A DNA stretch of 64,000 nucleotides from the NCBI RefSeq assembly GCF_900120165.1, contig NZ_LT635475.1, positions 992,001 through 1,056,000 on the forward strand, written 5' to 3'. This document shows positions 7,171 to 16,563 of the stretch, piece after piece (positions within the stretch are counted from its first letter, which is position 1; each line of letters begins with the position of its first letter). A model generated the notes under the pieces. It searched no databases. It was not told where the DNA came from and was given only the letters and a program-made list of their open reading frames with translations. Origin of the DNA: Ezakiella massiliensis. GTDB lineage: Bacteria; Bacillota; Clostridia; Tissierellales; Peptoniphilaceae. A program made the position numbers and the translations under genes.

Positions 7171-8245
7171 AGAAATGGATAAAAATAAAGACGAAAATCA
7201 GAAAAAAAAAGAACTTCAAATCAGATCATCCGCTGCTGAATACTTGACTTTTATTGCAGCTAACGGTGATGATGGGGAAGCTATCGAGATTAGATATGAA
7301 GATGAGAATATTTGGCTAACTCAAAAGATGATGGCAGCTCTTTATGATGTAAGTACTGCAGCAATAAATCAGCACTTAAAAAAAATATTTGATGACAATG
7401 AATTACAAGAAGAAGCAACTATTAAGAATTTCTTAATAGTTCAAAAAGAAGGTTCTAGAAATGTTTCAAGAGAAACAAAACACTACAACCTACAAGCAAT
7501 TATTGCAGTAGGTTTTAAAGTAAATAACGAACGTGCCGTCCAATTTAGAAAATGGGCAAACCAAATTGTAAAAGATTTTACAATTAAAGGTTGGGCAATG
7601 GATGATGAACGACTAAAAAATTCTGGCACAAAACTTACCAAGGATTATTTCGAAAAATTACTTGTAAAAATTCGTGAAATTAGATTATCTGAGAGAAGAT
7701 TCTATCAAAAAATCACAGATATTTATGCCACATCTTTAGACTATGACCCATCTGCAAAAGCAACAAAAAGATTTTTTGCCGCTATTCAAAATAAATTGCA
7801 CTATGCAATTCATGGAAAAACTGCAGCTGAATTAATTGTAGATAGAGCCAATCACAAAACTAAAAATATGGGACTTACTACTTGGGAAGGATCTCCAGAT
7901 TCAAAAATTCATAAATATGATGCAGTCGTTGCAAAAAATTATCTAAACGAAGAAGAATTAAATCAAATGCAAAGAATTGTTTCATCATATTTGGACATGG
8001 CAGAACTGCAAGCAGAAAGACATATCCCTATGACTATGGAAGATTGGGAAAAAAGATTAAATGGATTTTTACAATTATGGGATAAAAAAATCTTAAACGA
8101 TGCAGGAAAAGTATCTGCAGCCCTTGCTAAAAAACACGCAGAGAGTGAGTTTGAAAAATATAGAATTATACAAGATAGACTCTACAAAAGTGATTTTGAT
8201 AAGTTCTTAGAACTAGAAGATGATACTAAAAAATTAGAAAAATAA
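7163..8245 (+). CDS. RhuM-family protein
   Basis: 360 residues, with GGAGG 5-6 nt before the ATG at 7163. The N-terminal half matches the RhuM family (EIRYEDENIWLTQKMMAALY, INQHLKKIF, HYNLQAIIAVGFKV and ERAVQFRKWANQIV), a KilA-N/Bro-like module common on pathogenicity islands and mobile elements and named from Salmonella RhuM. The C-terminal half is helical and charged. The biochemical role of the family is not established; defence or toxin-like roles have been proposed. It is the last gene of the XRE-ImmA operon and is followed by a strong hairpin terminator. Confidence 0.88.
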   Translation: MSREMDKNKDENQKKKELQIRSSAAEYLTFIAANGDDGEAIEIRYEDENIWLTQKMMAALYDVSTAAINQHLKKIFDDNELQEEATIKNFLIVQKEGSRNVSRETKHYNLQAIIAVGFKVNNERAVQFRKWANQIVKDFTIKGWAMDDERLKNSGTKLTKDYFEKLLVKIREIRLSERRFYQKITDIYATSLDYDPSAKATKRFFAAIQNKLHYAIHGKTAAELIVDRANHKTKNMGLTTWEGSPDSKIHKYDAVVAKNYLNEEELNQMQRIVSSYLDMAELQAERHIPMTMEDWEKRLNGFLQLWDKKILNDAGKVSAALAKKHAESEFEKYRIIQDRLYKSDFDKFLELEDDTKKLEK

Positions 8246-8309
8246 CTTAATAAACGCTTAACGCTTATAAGGGTCTGTAAATAATTTTGTGTATCAACCT
8301 AAATACTGA

Positions 8310-8349
8310 TAACGCCTTGTCTTGATATATTCGATTGTTAAAGTTCAAA
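8310..8349. repeat. 40-bp imperfect direct repeat, copy B
   Basis: Partner of 4077-4116 (34 of 40 identical by eye, same orientation). It begins TAACGCCTTGTCTTGA and ends TTGTTAAAGTTCAAA. It lies between RhuM and the siderophore transporter genes, so it marks the right edge of the control module. Confidence 0.75.
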
Positions 8350-8372
8350 TATTGTTTAGATTTCTTTTAAAA

Positions 8373-8414
8373 TAGAAAGAGGACTTATGCTACTAGGCAT
8401 AAATCCTCTTTTCT
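8373..8414. terminator. Bidirectional hairpin terminator between converging operons
   Basis: TAGAAAGAGGA and CTTATGC pair with GGCATAA and TCCTCTTTTCTA around a short loop, with A/T-rich flanks on both sides. It lies between the plus-strand RhuM operon and the minus-strand siderophore transporter operon and could end both. Confidence 0.75.
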
Positions 8415-8451
8415 AAATTTTACTGTTTAAAGACTTTAATATTTCTTCCTA

Positions 8452-10188
8452 TCAATTATTTAATTTCCATGATTCCGCCTTAGCTTTTGCATTTATAAGG
8501 TCAGAATAAAGTCCATTATTTTTAATCAGTTCTTCGTGATTTCCACGTTCTACTATTTCTCCATCTTTTAAGACTAAAATCTGGTCAGCATTTCTAATTG
8601 TCTTTAACCTATGAGCAATCATTATTACTGTCTTATTCTTTGTTAATGATTCTATTGCTTCTTTAAGCTTATCTTCATTTTCTGGATCTATGCTTGCTGT
8701 GGCTTCATCAAAGATTATGATGTCCGCATCTTTTAGCATAGCTCTGGCTATGGAGATTCTTTGTTTTTCTCCACCAGATAGGCTTGCTCCACCTTCCCCA
8801 ATAATAGTGTCATATCCTTCTGGTAAAGCTTCTATAAATTCATGACATCTTGCTTTTTTAGCAGCCTGAACTACTTCTTCATGGCTTGCATTTTGTTTTC
8901 CAAATTTTATATTGTTTTCAATTGTATCTTCAAAGAGATAGACGTCTTGAAATACCATGGAAATTGAATTCATAAGATTTTCTATCTTATAATCCTTAAT
9001 ATTCTTTCCACCAATTAAAATTTTGCCAGAATTTACATCCCAAAATCTCGCTATGAGATTACAAAATGTTGTCTTACCAGATCCAGATGGACCAACTATG
9101 GCAGTCATGGTATTTTCTTTTATCTCAGCTGATACATTTTTTAAAATTGGTCTGTCATCATAAGAAAAGCTGACATTTTTAAAGACTATATTGTGATTTT
9201 TTATAGGCTCTGTAATACTTCCTTCTCTCATATCAGGCATAGAATCAATAAAACCTACAGAATCTATGGCATTTTCGCAAGCTCTTAGGATTGCCATGTT
9301 TGATCCTGCCCCGATTAAGCCTTCAAAGATAATAAAGGATGCCATAATCATAAGAATTGTTTCAGCAAGTGGAAGTTCACCAGATAAATTTAATTTTAAT
9401 GATAAATAGACCATAGCCACTGTTGTTATTCCCATTACAATTCTTTGAATTACTGTGTATGGTGCTACAGATATTTCTAAATCTAAAAGTATATTTGATG
9501 TATCTTTTATAGACTTTCTTAAAGCCCTGTTATTTTCTCCACCAAGATTATAGGATTTTATAACCTGCATACCTTGTAAAGTTGCTAATACTTCTTTTGT
9601 AAGTCTTGTTTGTGTTTCTGTCATCTTGTCTGCATTAGCTGATGATTTTTTCTCCATCATTGATGTAACTATAAAGAATACTATTACACCTGCTACAGCA
9701 ACCAGTCCTACCTTTACGTTAAAAATTAAAGTTCCAAGGACAAAGACTAGAGTATTTAAAACTCCACCAAGTACAAGAACCAAAAGCATAGGCACCCACA
9801 TTTCTGCTTGGGAAAGTGAAGATGTAGCAATAGTAGTTAATCTTCCTAGTGAAAAGCTTGAAAAGAAACCCATAGGAACTCTTTTTATTTTTTCTCCTAT
9901 TTCTATCCTCTTATGAGCTGCCATAAAATATCCAGCGTGTGTTTGTGCCATCTGTGATGATTTTTGTGTCATAATTTTGCCAACAAGGGATATAACTAAT
10001 ATTCCAAGACAAACAAAGATTGCCTTATAGTCTAAAGTTTTAGAGAATATATTTACTAGCATATAATAAATTGCACCAAACTCAAGGGCATTAAATACTG
10101 CGTGCAAAAATCCAGCGAGAATAGATTTCTTAATATATACCTGTTCTTCTTTTGAAAAATTCCATATCTTTTTAAACACATTAAGCAT
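8452..10188 (-). CDS. ABC transporter, fused permease-ATPase (YbtQ-like)
   Basis: About 578 residues: a six-helix ABC transmembrane domain (about 20-310) followed by a nucleotide-binding domain. The Walker A is VGPSGSGKTTF, the signature LSGGEKQRISIA, the Walker B IIIFDEATASIDPE, and the H-loop lies in MIAHRL. A start at 10188 places the ATG after AAGGGGTGAT at usable spacing; GTG 10197 and ATG 10194 lie inside that site. It overlaps the preceding ABC gene, so the two form a heterodimer. Proteins with this exporter fold import ferric siderophores in the YbtP/YbtQ and IrtA/IrtB systems. Location at the end of a siderophore locus suggests ferric-siderophore uptake, though export of the product cannot be excluded from sequence. 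Confidence 0.88.
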   Translation of the reverse strand: MLNVFKKIWNFSKEEQVYIKKSILAGFLHAVFNALEFGAIYYMLVNIFSKTLDYKAIFVCLGILVISLVGKIMTQKSSQMAQTHAGYFMAAHKRIEIGEKIKRVPMGFFSSFSLGRLTTIATSSLSQAEMWVPMLLVLVLGGVLNTLVFVLGTLIFNVKVGLVAVAGVIVFFIVTSMMEKKSSANADKMTETQTRLTKEVLATLQGMQVIKSYNLGGENNRALRKSIKDTSNILLDLEISVAPYTVIQRIVMGITTVAMVYLSLKLNLSGELPLAETILMIMASFIIFEGLIGAGSNMAILRACENAIDSVGFIDSMPDMREGSITEPIKNHNIVFKNVSFSYDDRPILKNVSAEIKENTMTAIVGPSGSGKTTFCNLIARFWDVNSGKILIGGKNIKDYKIENLMNSISMVFQDVYLFEDTIENNIKFGKQNASHEEVVQAAKKARCHEFIEALPEGYDTIIGEGGASLSGGEKQRISIARAMLKDADIIIFDEATASIDPENEDKLKEAIESLTKNKTVIMIAHRLKTIRNADQILVLKDGEIVERGNHEELIKNNGLYSDLINAKAKAESWKLNN

Positions 10189-11902
10189 TTTCATCACCCC
10201 TTAAATTTGCAGCATACATTTCCTTATAAAGTTCTGATGACTTTAATAGTTCTTCATGAGTACCATAAGAATCTAATTTGCCATCTTTAATAACAAATAT
10301 CCTATCTGCATCAACAATTGTCTTTAGCCTATGAGCGATTATGATTAAAGTTTTACCCTTAACCAGATTTGCCAAGGCGTTTTGTATGAGAGCTTCATTT
10401 TCAGGATCTATATAAGAAGTTGCTTCATCTAAAATTACGATTGGTGCATTTTTTAGCATGGCACGAGCTATAGATATTCTTTGTCTTTCTCCTCCAGATA
10501 GATGACCTCCACCTTCGCCAACTCTTGTATCATAACCGTTAGATAGATTCATAATAAAATCATGGCAGGCAGATTTTTTACATACATCTATAATTTCTTC
10601 GTCAGAGGCATTCTTATTTCCAAGCCTAATATTTTCCTTTATAGTCATATCAAAGAGGAAATTGTCTTGGGATACAAAAGAAATAAGTGAAGACAAGTTT
10701 TCGAGCGACACATCTTTTGTTTCTGCTCCGCCAATTTTAATAGATCCCTTATCTACATTCCAAAATCCAGCAATAAGTTTTGCTATTGTGGACTTGCCTG
10801 ACCCAGAAGGACCAACGAGGGCTGAAACAGAAGATTCTTTTATTTCCATAGAAAGATTATCAATGACTTTCTTTTTTCCATCGTAAGAGAAGTCTACGTC
10901 TTGAAGTTCTATATTATAGGATTCTATTTTTTCTCCCTTGTCAATATTTTCTAACTCTCTTGAATCTAAAATTTTTCCTATTTCAGAAGTTATAGTTGAT
11001 ATTCTTGACATATCATCCATATAGTTCATGATTTTTAAAATGCTAGAAACCGTAGCAAAGGATAAGACGATTAAGGTAATTAAATTTCCTAAATCAATAC
11101 TTCCATTTATATAAAATAAAATCCCAAAGGGTATGATTGTAATAATTCCCATAGGAGAAAGTAATCTACCTATGGCAACCCTATTCATAGATTCACCCAT
11201 CCAGTTATAATAAAAGCTTGCATTGTCATAAACTGCATCAGCATATTTTTTATAAGATGATTCGCTTTGATTAAAGGTCTTGATTACTTCAATACCGTTT
11301 ATATACTCGACAATAGAATTATTCATGTGTTGACCAATAGCAACTGACTTTCCAAACATTTCCTTATAATGAGCATTCATTACAGACATCATGGTAGCCA
11401 TTCCTACCACAAATGGAATTAGTGATAATAAAGTTAAACGCCAATCTAGTGTAAACATGTAAATAAACAATAGAATAGGTCCTACTAAATTTGCCGTAAA
11501 TTCTGGCACTAAGTGGGCAAGGGATGTTTCCATAGAATCAACTTGCTCAACTATAATATTTTTTAATTCTCCAGATGTTCTTGAAAGAACATCTCCCAGT
11601 GGCATCTTAAAAAGTTTCTTAGAAATATCATTTCTAATTTCTCCTAATGAATTAAAGGTTGCGGTATGGGAAATACTTGTTGATATTCCTGCCGCCACTT
11701 CTTTAATAACAAATGTTATTAAAATATTTATGCATAGTGGAGTATATAAACTCATATTATTTGCACCATTAATTAAGTTTACAACGATTTTTGCCATGTA
11801 TATATAGGAAAAAAAACCTGCCACCACTCCCACTATCGCAAGTAGGACGGATGCAAAATATGATCCTTTTCTTTTACTTACATATTGTTTTATTAAATCC
11901 AT
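10181..11902 (-). CDS. ABC transporter, fused permease-ATPase (YbtP-like)
   Basis: 573 residues with six transmembrane helices (about 15-300) and an ATPase domain: Walker A VGPSGSGKSTI, signature LSGGERQRISIA, Walker B IVILDEATSYIDPE. The ATG at 11902 follows GGAGGGG. It is the partner half-transporter of the gene at 8452 (overlapping junction). Both catalytic sites look canonical, unlike many heterodimeric exporters with one degenerate site. In yersiniabactin and equibactin loci a comparable pair handles ferric-siderophore transport. It is expressed with the ECF genes immediately upstream. Confidence 0.88.
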   Translation of the reverse strand: MDLIKQYVSKRKGSYFASVLLAIVGVVAGFFSYIYMAKIVVNLINGANNMSLYTPLCINILITFVIKEVAAGISTSISHTATFNSLGEIRNDISKKLFKMPLGDVLSRTSGELKNIIVEQVDSMETSLAHLVPEFTANLVGPILLFIYMFTLDWRLTLLSLIPFVVGMATMMSVMNAHYKEMFGKSVAIGQHMNNSIVEYINGIEVIKTFNQSESSYKKYADAVYDNASFYYNWMGESMNRVAIGRLLSPMGIITIIPFGILFYINGSIDLGNLITLIVLSFATVSSILKIMNYMDDMSRISTITSEIGKILDSRELENIDKGEKIESYNIELQDVDFSYDGKKKVIDNLSMEIKESSVSALVGPSGSGKSTIAKLIAGFWNVDKGSIKIGGAETKDVSLENLSSLISFVSQDNFLFDMTIKENIRLGNKNASDEEIIDVCKKSACHDFIMNLSNGYDTRVGEGGGHLSGGERQRISIARAMLKNAPIVILDEATSYIDPENEALIQNALANLVKGKTLIIIAHRLKTIVDADRIFVIKDGKLDSYGTHEELLKSSELYKEMYAANLRGDENA

Positions 11903-11913
11903 AAAATCCCCTC

Positions 11914-13365
11914 CTAAATATTAAATTTTTTTCCCATTAATATAGCTAATATTTTTTCTTTATCCTCCTTTGTAGAAAATTCCTTAAAAGAGTATCCGTC
12001 TAAATAAAGAATTTTATTGCAGGAATTACACAAAAATTCATAATCATGGGAAATTATAAGTATAATTTTTTCTTCTTCTTGTAATTTCTTCATTCTTTCT
12101 GAAATAATTTGCATATTATGTCCATCTAAACCACTTGTTGGCTCATCAAATAAATAAACATCTCTTTCTAAAAGTTCTGCTGAAGCAATAGTTAATCTTT
12201 GTTTTTGTCCGCCTGACATGATTTGTGGATGGATGTCTTTTATATTTTCTAAGTTAAAATCAGCTAATATTTTATCTGTATCTGCATCTTTATTATTTAG
12301 TTTTAACTCGTCTTCTGCTGAAACTTCAAAAAGATTACTATCAGGATTATTTGACAGGTAGTATATTCTTTTTTGCCTATTTCTTTTGTTTAATTTTTCT
12401 CCATTTATAGATATAAAACCACTATCTTTTTTCATAAGTCCACTTAAAATTTTAAACAGAGTAGATTTGCCTATGCCATTATCCCCAATAATTCCATAAA
12501 TATTTCCACTTTTAAATTCGTAGGTCAAATCTTTTATAAGGACATTCTTATTATAGGAAAAAGAAATTTTTTCTAAGTTCATAGAATTTATCTCTTTTAA
12601 CTTATTTATTTTAGGAGATATTTTATTTAAAGAAAAGAATTTTAATCCTAACTTATTGAAAAAATCTTCACTTTTTGATAATAGTTCTTCCTCTGTAAAA
12701 ACATTGCTAATTTCCCCATTTTCAAGATAATAATATTTATCCACTACTCCTCTAAGGTAGTATAGCCTATGCTCTGAAATGATTATTGTCTTTTTATTTT
12801 TCTTTAATAAAAGCATAAGTTTTCTTAAAGCTTCTACACTTTTCATATCTAGGTTAGCAGACGGTTCATCAAAAACATAAATAGGTGGATTAAGTGCATT
12901 TATTGAAGCAATTGCTATTTTTTGTCTTTCTCCACTTGAAAGATGAAATAAGTTTTTATCTTTTAAATCTTCTCCATTAATAGATTTTAAGGAATTATTG
13001 ATTATTTCATCTATTTTTTCTCTTTCTATCCCATAATTTTCAAGCCCGAAGGCAATTTCATCTTCTACATTTTCTGCAAAAAATTGACTCTTGGGATTTT
13101 GAAAAATAGATCCTACTTTCCTCCCTATTTCATATAATTCTTTTTCCACGGGATTTATTCCATCTATGGAAATTTCTCCCTTTAATTTCCCTCCATAGAA
13201 TTTATAAGCAAGACCATTTATAAGTCTTGTAAGGGTAGTTTTCCCACAACCACTCGCCCCTATAAAGGCAACACATTCCCCATCATTAATTTCCAAATTA
13301 ATATTTTTTAAGATGTTTGCTGAATCTTTACTGTAGGCAAAGCTTACATTTTTTAACTTGATCAT
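11914..13365 (-). CDS. ECF transporter ATPase with two fused ATP-binding domains
   Basis: 483 residues holding two EcfA-type domains in one chain. The first has GASGCGKTTL, LSSGERQKIAIA and VFDEPSANLD; the second has GDNGIGKSTLF, MSGGQKQRLTIA and LFDEPTSGLDG. It supplies the energy for the EcfT and S-component genes directly upstream (2-bp gap). Fused EcfA-EcfA proteins accompany MptD-type S components. The substrate is not readable from the ATPase; its place inside the siderophore regulon suggests uptake of iron, the siderophore or a precursor. Confidence 0.9.
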   Translation of the reverse strand: MIKLKNVSFAYSKDSANILKNINLEINDGECVAFIGASGCGKTTLTRLINGLAYKFYGGKLKGEISIDGINPVEKELYEIGRKVGSIFQNPKSQFFAENVEDEIAFGLENYGIEREKIDEIINNSLKSINGEDLKDKNLFHLSSGERQKIAIASINALNPPIYVFDEPSANLDMKSVEALRKLMLLLKKNKKTIIISEHRLYYLRGVVDKYYYLENGEISNVFTEEELLSKSEDFFNKLGLKFFSLNKISPKINKLKEINSMNLEKISFSYNKNVLIKDLTYEFKSGNIYGIIGDNGIGKSTLFKILSGLMKKDSGFISINGEKLNKRNRQKRIYYLSNNPDSNLFEVSAEDELKLNNKDADTDKILADFNLENIKDIHPQIMSGGQKQRLTIASAELLERDVYLFDEPTSGLDGHNMQIISERMKKLQEEEKIILIISHDYEFLCNSCNKILYLDGYSFKEFSTKEDKEKILAILMGKKFNI

Positions 13366-13366
13366 C

Positions 13367-14038
13367 TTAATAACTCCTCTCCAGGAAAATCATGCTCATT
13401 GTGATAAAGATGGTGATTAAACAAACAATAACATCAAGATTTCTAAATTTTATTTCTCTTCTTGAGCTATGTTTTCCAGATGCAGAAATTCCTCTTACTT
13501 CCGATGCGGCAGCAAGTTCTTCAGCTATTTTTGAAGATGAAAACATCATAGGAACAAATAAATATTCCATCGTTAAAAATGGTTTTTTAATAGAAATTAA
13601 TCCTCTTAATCTCAACGAGTCGATAATTTCTTTAAACTCACTTTTAACTACTGGGAAAAATCTCATCATGAAAATAAGTGGCAAAGCAACATTTCTATGA
13701 ATTTTCATTTTTTTCATTATTGCCATTATCTCTCCTGGAGGTGTTTTTAAAATTGGTATTACTGATAGAACTATAACTAATGTTCTTATAACTATAAACA
13801 GAAACATATCTGGAATCAAAATGCCAAAACCTTCACCATTTGAGACAAATCTCAAAAAACTTAAAACACCCATTGCAATAATTAGTTTTATAGTAGATTT
13901 GCTATATCCTTGCAGTGATACATAAATAACTAGAATGGCGGCTAATAAAAAAAATACAGTATCTTTGGACAATACTGAAACCAAAAATACTGTACTTAAA
14001 AATACTACTAATTTGGAACGTAAGTCCAAATGCATCAT
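13367..14038 (-). CDS. ecfT: ECF transporter transmembrane component EcfT
   Basis: 223 residues with several membrane helices and the CbiQ/EcfT coupling segments. The PLIFMMRFFPVVKSEFKEIIDSLRLRG region includes the A-R-G-like coupling helix contacting the ATPase, and a second such helix occurs in AAASEVRGIS. It overlaps the S-component stop (ATGA) and lies 1 bp before the ATPase gene. It forms the membrane scaffold of the ECF transporter. Confidence 0.88.
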   Translation of the reverse strand: MMHLDLRSKLVVFLSTVFLVSVLSKDTVFFLLAAILVIYVSLQGYSKSTIKLIIAMGVLSFLRFVSNGEGFGILIPDMFLFIVIRTLVIVLSVIPILKTPPGEIMAIMKKMKIHRNVALPLIFMMRFFPVVKSEFKEIIDSLRLRGLISIKKPFLTMEYLFVPMMFSSSKIAEELAAASEVRGISASGKHSSRREIKFRNLDVIVCLITIFITMSMIFLERSY

Positions 14039-14625
14039 TTTATTATGCCTGTCTTTTTAAAATGCTTTTCTGTCATCTTATTTCCTAAATAGCAACCAAT
14101 AATTGCCGCCACAATAGTACATGCTAAAGAAATAAGAATCCATTTAGGATTTGTATAATACTGAGTTTGTATTTGAACTTGTTCTGGAGATACGCCGGAC
14201 TTAATGAAGGCATCTTTAAAAAACCATATTTCGCTCATACCATGAGCCGCTCTAGTTAATGATGTAATTATCCAAGCAATAGTAATTCTTTTTATATTCC
14301 TATAGCTATCTGTACCAAGCATAGATAACTCTGCAATTATCCCGCCACCTACAAACCATGGAATCATAAAAGGACCCATAAAGACAGTTGCTAATATAGC
14401 TTGTATAATATTATAAATTAGTGCAACTCCTGGTTTGCCTACTTTCATAGCCATATAAACAAAAAATGGTCCTAAAATTAGTGCAGTAAACACAGCATTA
14501 AAAATCATATTGAAAAATAATGATGCCCCTGTAATCATTGAAAAAGCAATGAATACAACAATCATGATTGCAGAAAAGATTCCTATGGTTGCTAAATCTT
14601 TTATAGTTAATTTTTTACTTTCCAT
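14035..14625 (-). CDS. ECF transporter S component, MptD family
   Basis: 196 residues and about six hydrophobic helices, with an AAGGAGG ribosome binding site. The N terminus (LTIKDLATIGIFSAIMIVV) and GPFFVYMAMKVGKPG segment fit the MptD/Trep_Strep S-component family. S components bind the transported small molecule; the ligand of this family is not well defined. First gene of the transporter operon, preceded by a GTTAG-N6-CTAAC palindrome shared with the siderophore biosynthesis promoter, so iron control is likely. Confidence 0.82.
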   Translation of the reverse strand: MESKKLTIKDLATIGIFSAIMIVVFIAFSMITGASLFFNMIFNAVFTALILGPFFVYMAMKVGKPGVALIYNIIQAILATVFMGPFMIPWFVGGGIIAELSMLGTDSYRNIKRITIAWIITSLTRAAHGMSEIWFFKDAFIKSGVSPEQVQIQTQYYTNPKWILISLACTIVAAIIGCYLGNKMTEKHFKKTGIIK

Positions 14626-14698
14626 AAATATTCCTCCTTGTATAGTATGTTGCAGGCTCCATTAGAATCTGCCACCTTTCTTTGTAAGCTATATTTAT

Positions 14699-14714
14699 GT
14701 TAGCATTATCTAAC
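14699..14714 (-). promoter_or_regulatory. DtxR-type operator upstream of the transporter operon
   Basis: GTTAG-CATTAT-CTAAC is a 16-bp palindrome with perfect 5-bp arms. The same arms and spacing recur at 28163-28178 in front of the biosynthesis operon. DtxR/IdeR/SirR-family boxes have this TTAG..CTAA form. On the minus strand GATAAT lies inside the palindrome and could be a -10 box, with TTGGTC 15 nt upstream as a weak -35. The match to a regulator is inferred. Confidence 0.65.
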
Positions 14715-14731
14715 TGTAATTGCTTGACCAA

Positions 14732-15742
14732 TTAGACCGAATTTGCTATTTCAGATATCTTTCTGTATTCAGAGGGTGTGATCTTGTATTTTTTTTTGAA
14801 AGCATTCGAGAATTTAGAGTGGTCTGTATAACCAACTTGAAGAGCAATTTCAGTGATGGTAAGTGAGGATTCTTTCAACAAATTTGCACCTACTTCCAAT
14901 CTTTTTTTTATTATTGTATCGTTAACAGTTTCTCCAAAAACACTATTATAACATTTTTTCATTGTAGTAATTTTTATGTGGAATTTCTCAGATAATTTCT
15001 CATAGAGCAATGTTCTATTATAATTCTTCAGTACATACGCATTTATCTTTTTAGCGATTTCAATATTATTTTTAGCAAAATACTGTCTATCACTATAAGA
15101 TGCATTATTCTGTACTGTTGTAAGGTACAAAAACAATTCTTGAAATTTGACTTTTAAATATGCAACCAAAATATGATCTGGTACTTTATACATTTCAAAA
15201 AAAATATGGTCAATCTCTGATGTAGCTCGCTGAATAAAAAGTTTATTATCGTGGCAAAGATTAGCTAAAACCTCTTCATATTTAATTCCAAACATTTTCT
15301 CTAAAAGATGTAGTTCATCATCAAACTCCGATGGTGTAATACAAAAAGTAACGCCGTGATAATGACTAATGGGGAAAAATGATTCTTTAGAGCTGTTGCT
15401 TATTAAGTTAATCGCAAAATCTCCAGCTTCCATGTATGTTACAGTTCCATCTCTTAATACGCATTCGAATCTTCCTTCTCTGCAATGATTGATTTCATAT
15501 CGTCTCTCATTAAGAGAATTTTTAGGAATACTACTTGTAATTTTTGATGTGTGTATATCGTTATAGAATACTCTTACTCCCTTAAAGATTTCATACTCTG
15601 TAATGACATACTTTCCATTTTCTAAGCCATCATACTTATAAATCCTGTTTTTTGAATTCTCCAGTATTTTTTTCTTATTCCTTCCATATAGATGACTCAT
15701 AATGTCAACTTCTTTATCAATATTTTTTAAATAGCATTTCAT
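14732..15742 (-). CDS. AraC-family transcriptional regulator (YbtA-like position)
   Basis: 336 residues. The C-terminal ~100 residues form a double helix-turn-helix, with the diagnostic second motif TITEIALQVGYTDHSKFSNAF followed by KYKITPSEYR. The N-terminal ligand-binding part is not closely recognisable. The ATG at 15742 comes just after the stop of the hydrolase gene, with GGAG 10 nt upstream; the ATG of MSHLYG, 14 codons in, is an alternative start. AraC-type regulators in siderophore loci (YbtA, PchR) activate transport and biosynthesis when the siderophore is present. It lies directly upstream of the transporter operon and could act there. Confidence 0.85.
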   Translation of the reverse strand: MKCYLKNIDKEVDIMSHLYGRNKKKILENSKNRIYKYDGLENGKYVITEYEIFKGVRVFYNDIHTSKITSSIPKNSLNERRYEINHCREGRFECVLRDGTVTYMEAGDFAINLISNSSKESFFPISHYHGVTFCITPSEFDDELHLLEKMFGIKYEEVLANLCHDNKLFIQRATSEIDHIFFEMYKVPDHILVAYLKVKFQELFLYLTTVQNNASYSDRQYFAKNNIEIAKKINAYVLKNYNRTLLYEKLSEKFHIKITTMKKCYNSVFGETVNDTIIKKRLEVGANLLKESSLTITEIALQVGYTDHSKFSNAFKKKYKITPSEYRKISEIANSV

Positions 15743-15744
15743 TT

Positions 15745-16563
15745 CTATACTTCTCCAGCATCATGAAAATCAGAAATAAATTTCAATATATCATCTGCAA
15801 CGATTTCCCAACCAAAATCCATCATCATATCATGACCAATTTTATTATAAATTACGAATTCAGAATTATAGTAAGTTACCATTTTATATATTGTCTTATA
15901 ATTCATAACTTGATCATTTCGAGTTCCTAAAATTAGGGTTGGTACATTCTTATTTATTTCGGATTTTTCTAAAAAAGTAGAAAAACACTCATTAAAATTT
16001 TCAGGAATAAAATATTCATTTTTTATATACGATGGTTTATTTTCAAAAAATAATTCTACAGGATATTTTTTAATAAATTTATTATTATATAATTCCAATA
16101 AAACTTTTTTCATTGGTTTTTTGTAAAACATGGTTATTAGGTCATATTTCATACCCCAAGGTGCAACAGGGCACATTAAAATACATTTTTCTACATTTTT
16201 TCTATATTTTGATATATATTTTTGCACAATTGAAGTCCCAACAGAATGTCCAATAATGATTATTTTTTTATCTAAATACTCAATAAAATCATTAATTTGT
16301 TCTACATATTCTGATAATAAAACTTTTCCTATATTGCTACTATTTCCTCTGTTGTATAAATTTACAGAGTATACATTATAGCCTTTTTCATAAAAAAAGG
16401 TCATAAAGTGAAAATTCCAACACCAAGCTGCATGATTTGCACCATGTATAAAAACAAGATTTTTATATGATTTAGCTTGCAAATGCTCAATATAATAGAA
16501 CTCTGTCTTTTTCCCATTATTTGAAATAATTTTATTATTAATTTTCTTTAGTTTATTCATCAT
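15745..16563 (-). CDS. Alpha/beta hydrolase
   Basis: 272 residues. The nucleophile elbow is GHSVGTS, an HGANHA segment may form the oxyanion hole, and a late His lies in KIGHDMMMDFG. The gene begins with an ATG overlapping the TGA of the reductase gene, so it is co-translated with the siderophore operon. Possible roles are editing, release of the chain or hydrolysis of the siderophore after uptake. A dedicated type II thioesterase already exists at 27385, so this may have a different role. Confidence 0.8.
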   Translation of the reverse strand: MMNKLKKINNKIISNNGKKTEFYYIEHLQAKSYKNLVFIHGANHAAWCWNFHFMTFFYEKGYNVYSVNLYNRGNSSNIGKVLLSEYVEQINDFIEYLDKKIIIIGHSVGTSIVQKYISKYRKNVEKCILMCPVAPWGMKYDLITMFYKKPMKKVLLELYNNKFIKKYPVELFFENKPSYIKNEYFIPENFNECFSTFLEKSEINKNVPTLILGTRNDQVMNYKTIYKMVTYYNSEFVIYNKIGHDMMMDFGWEIVADDILKFISDFHDAGEV

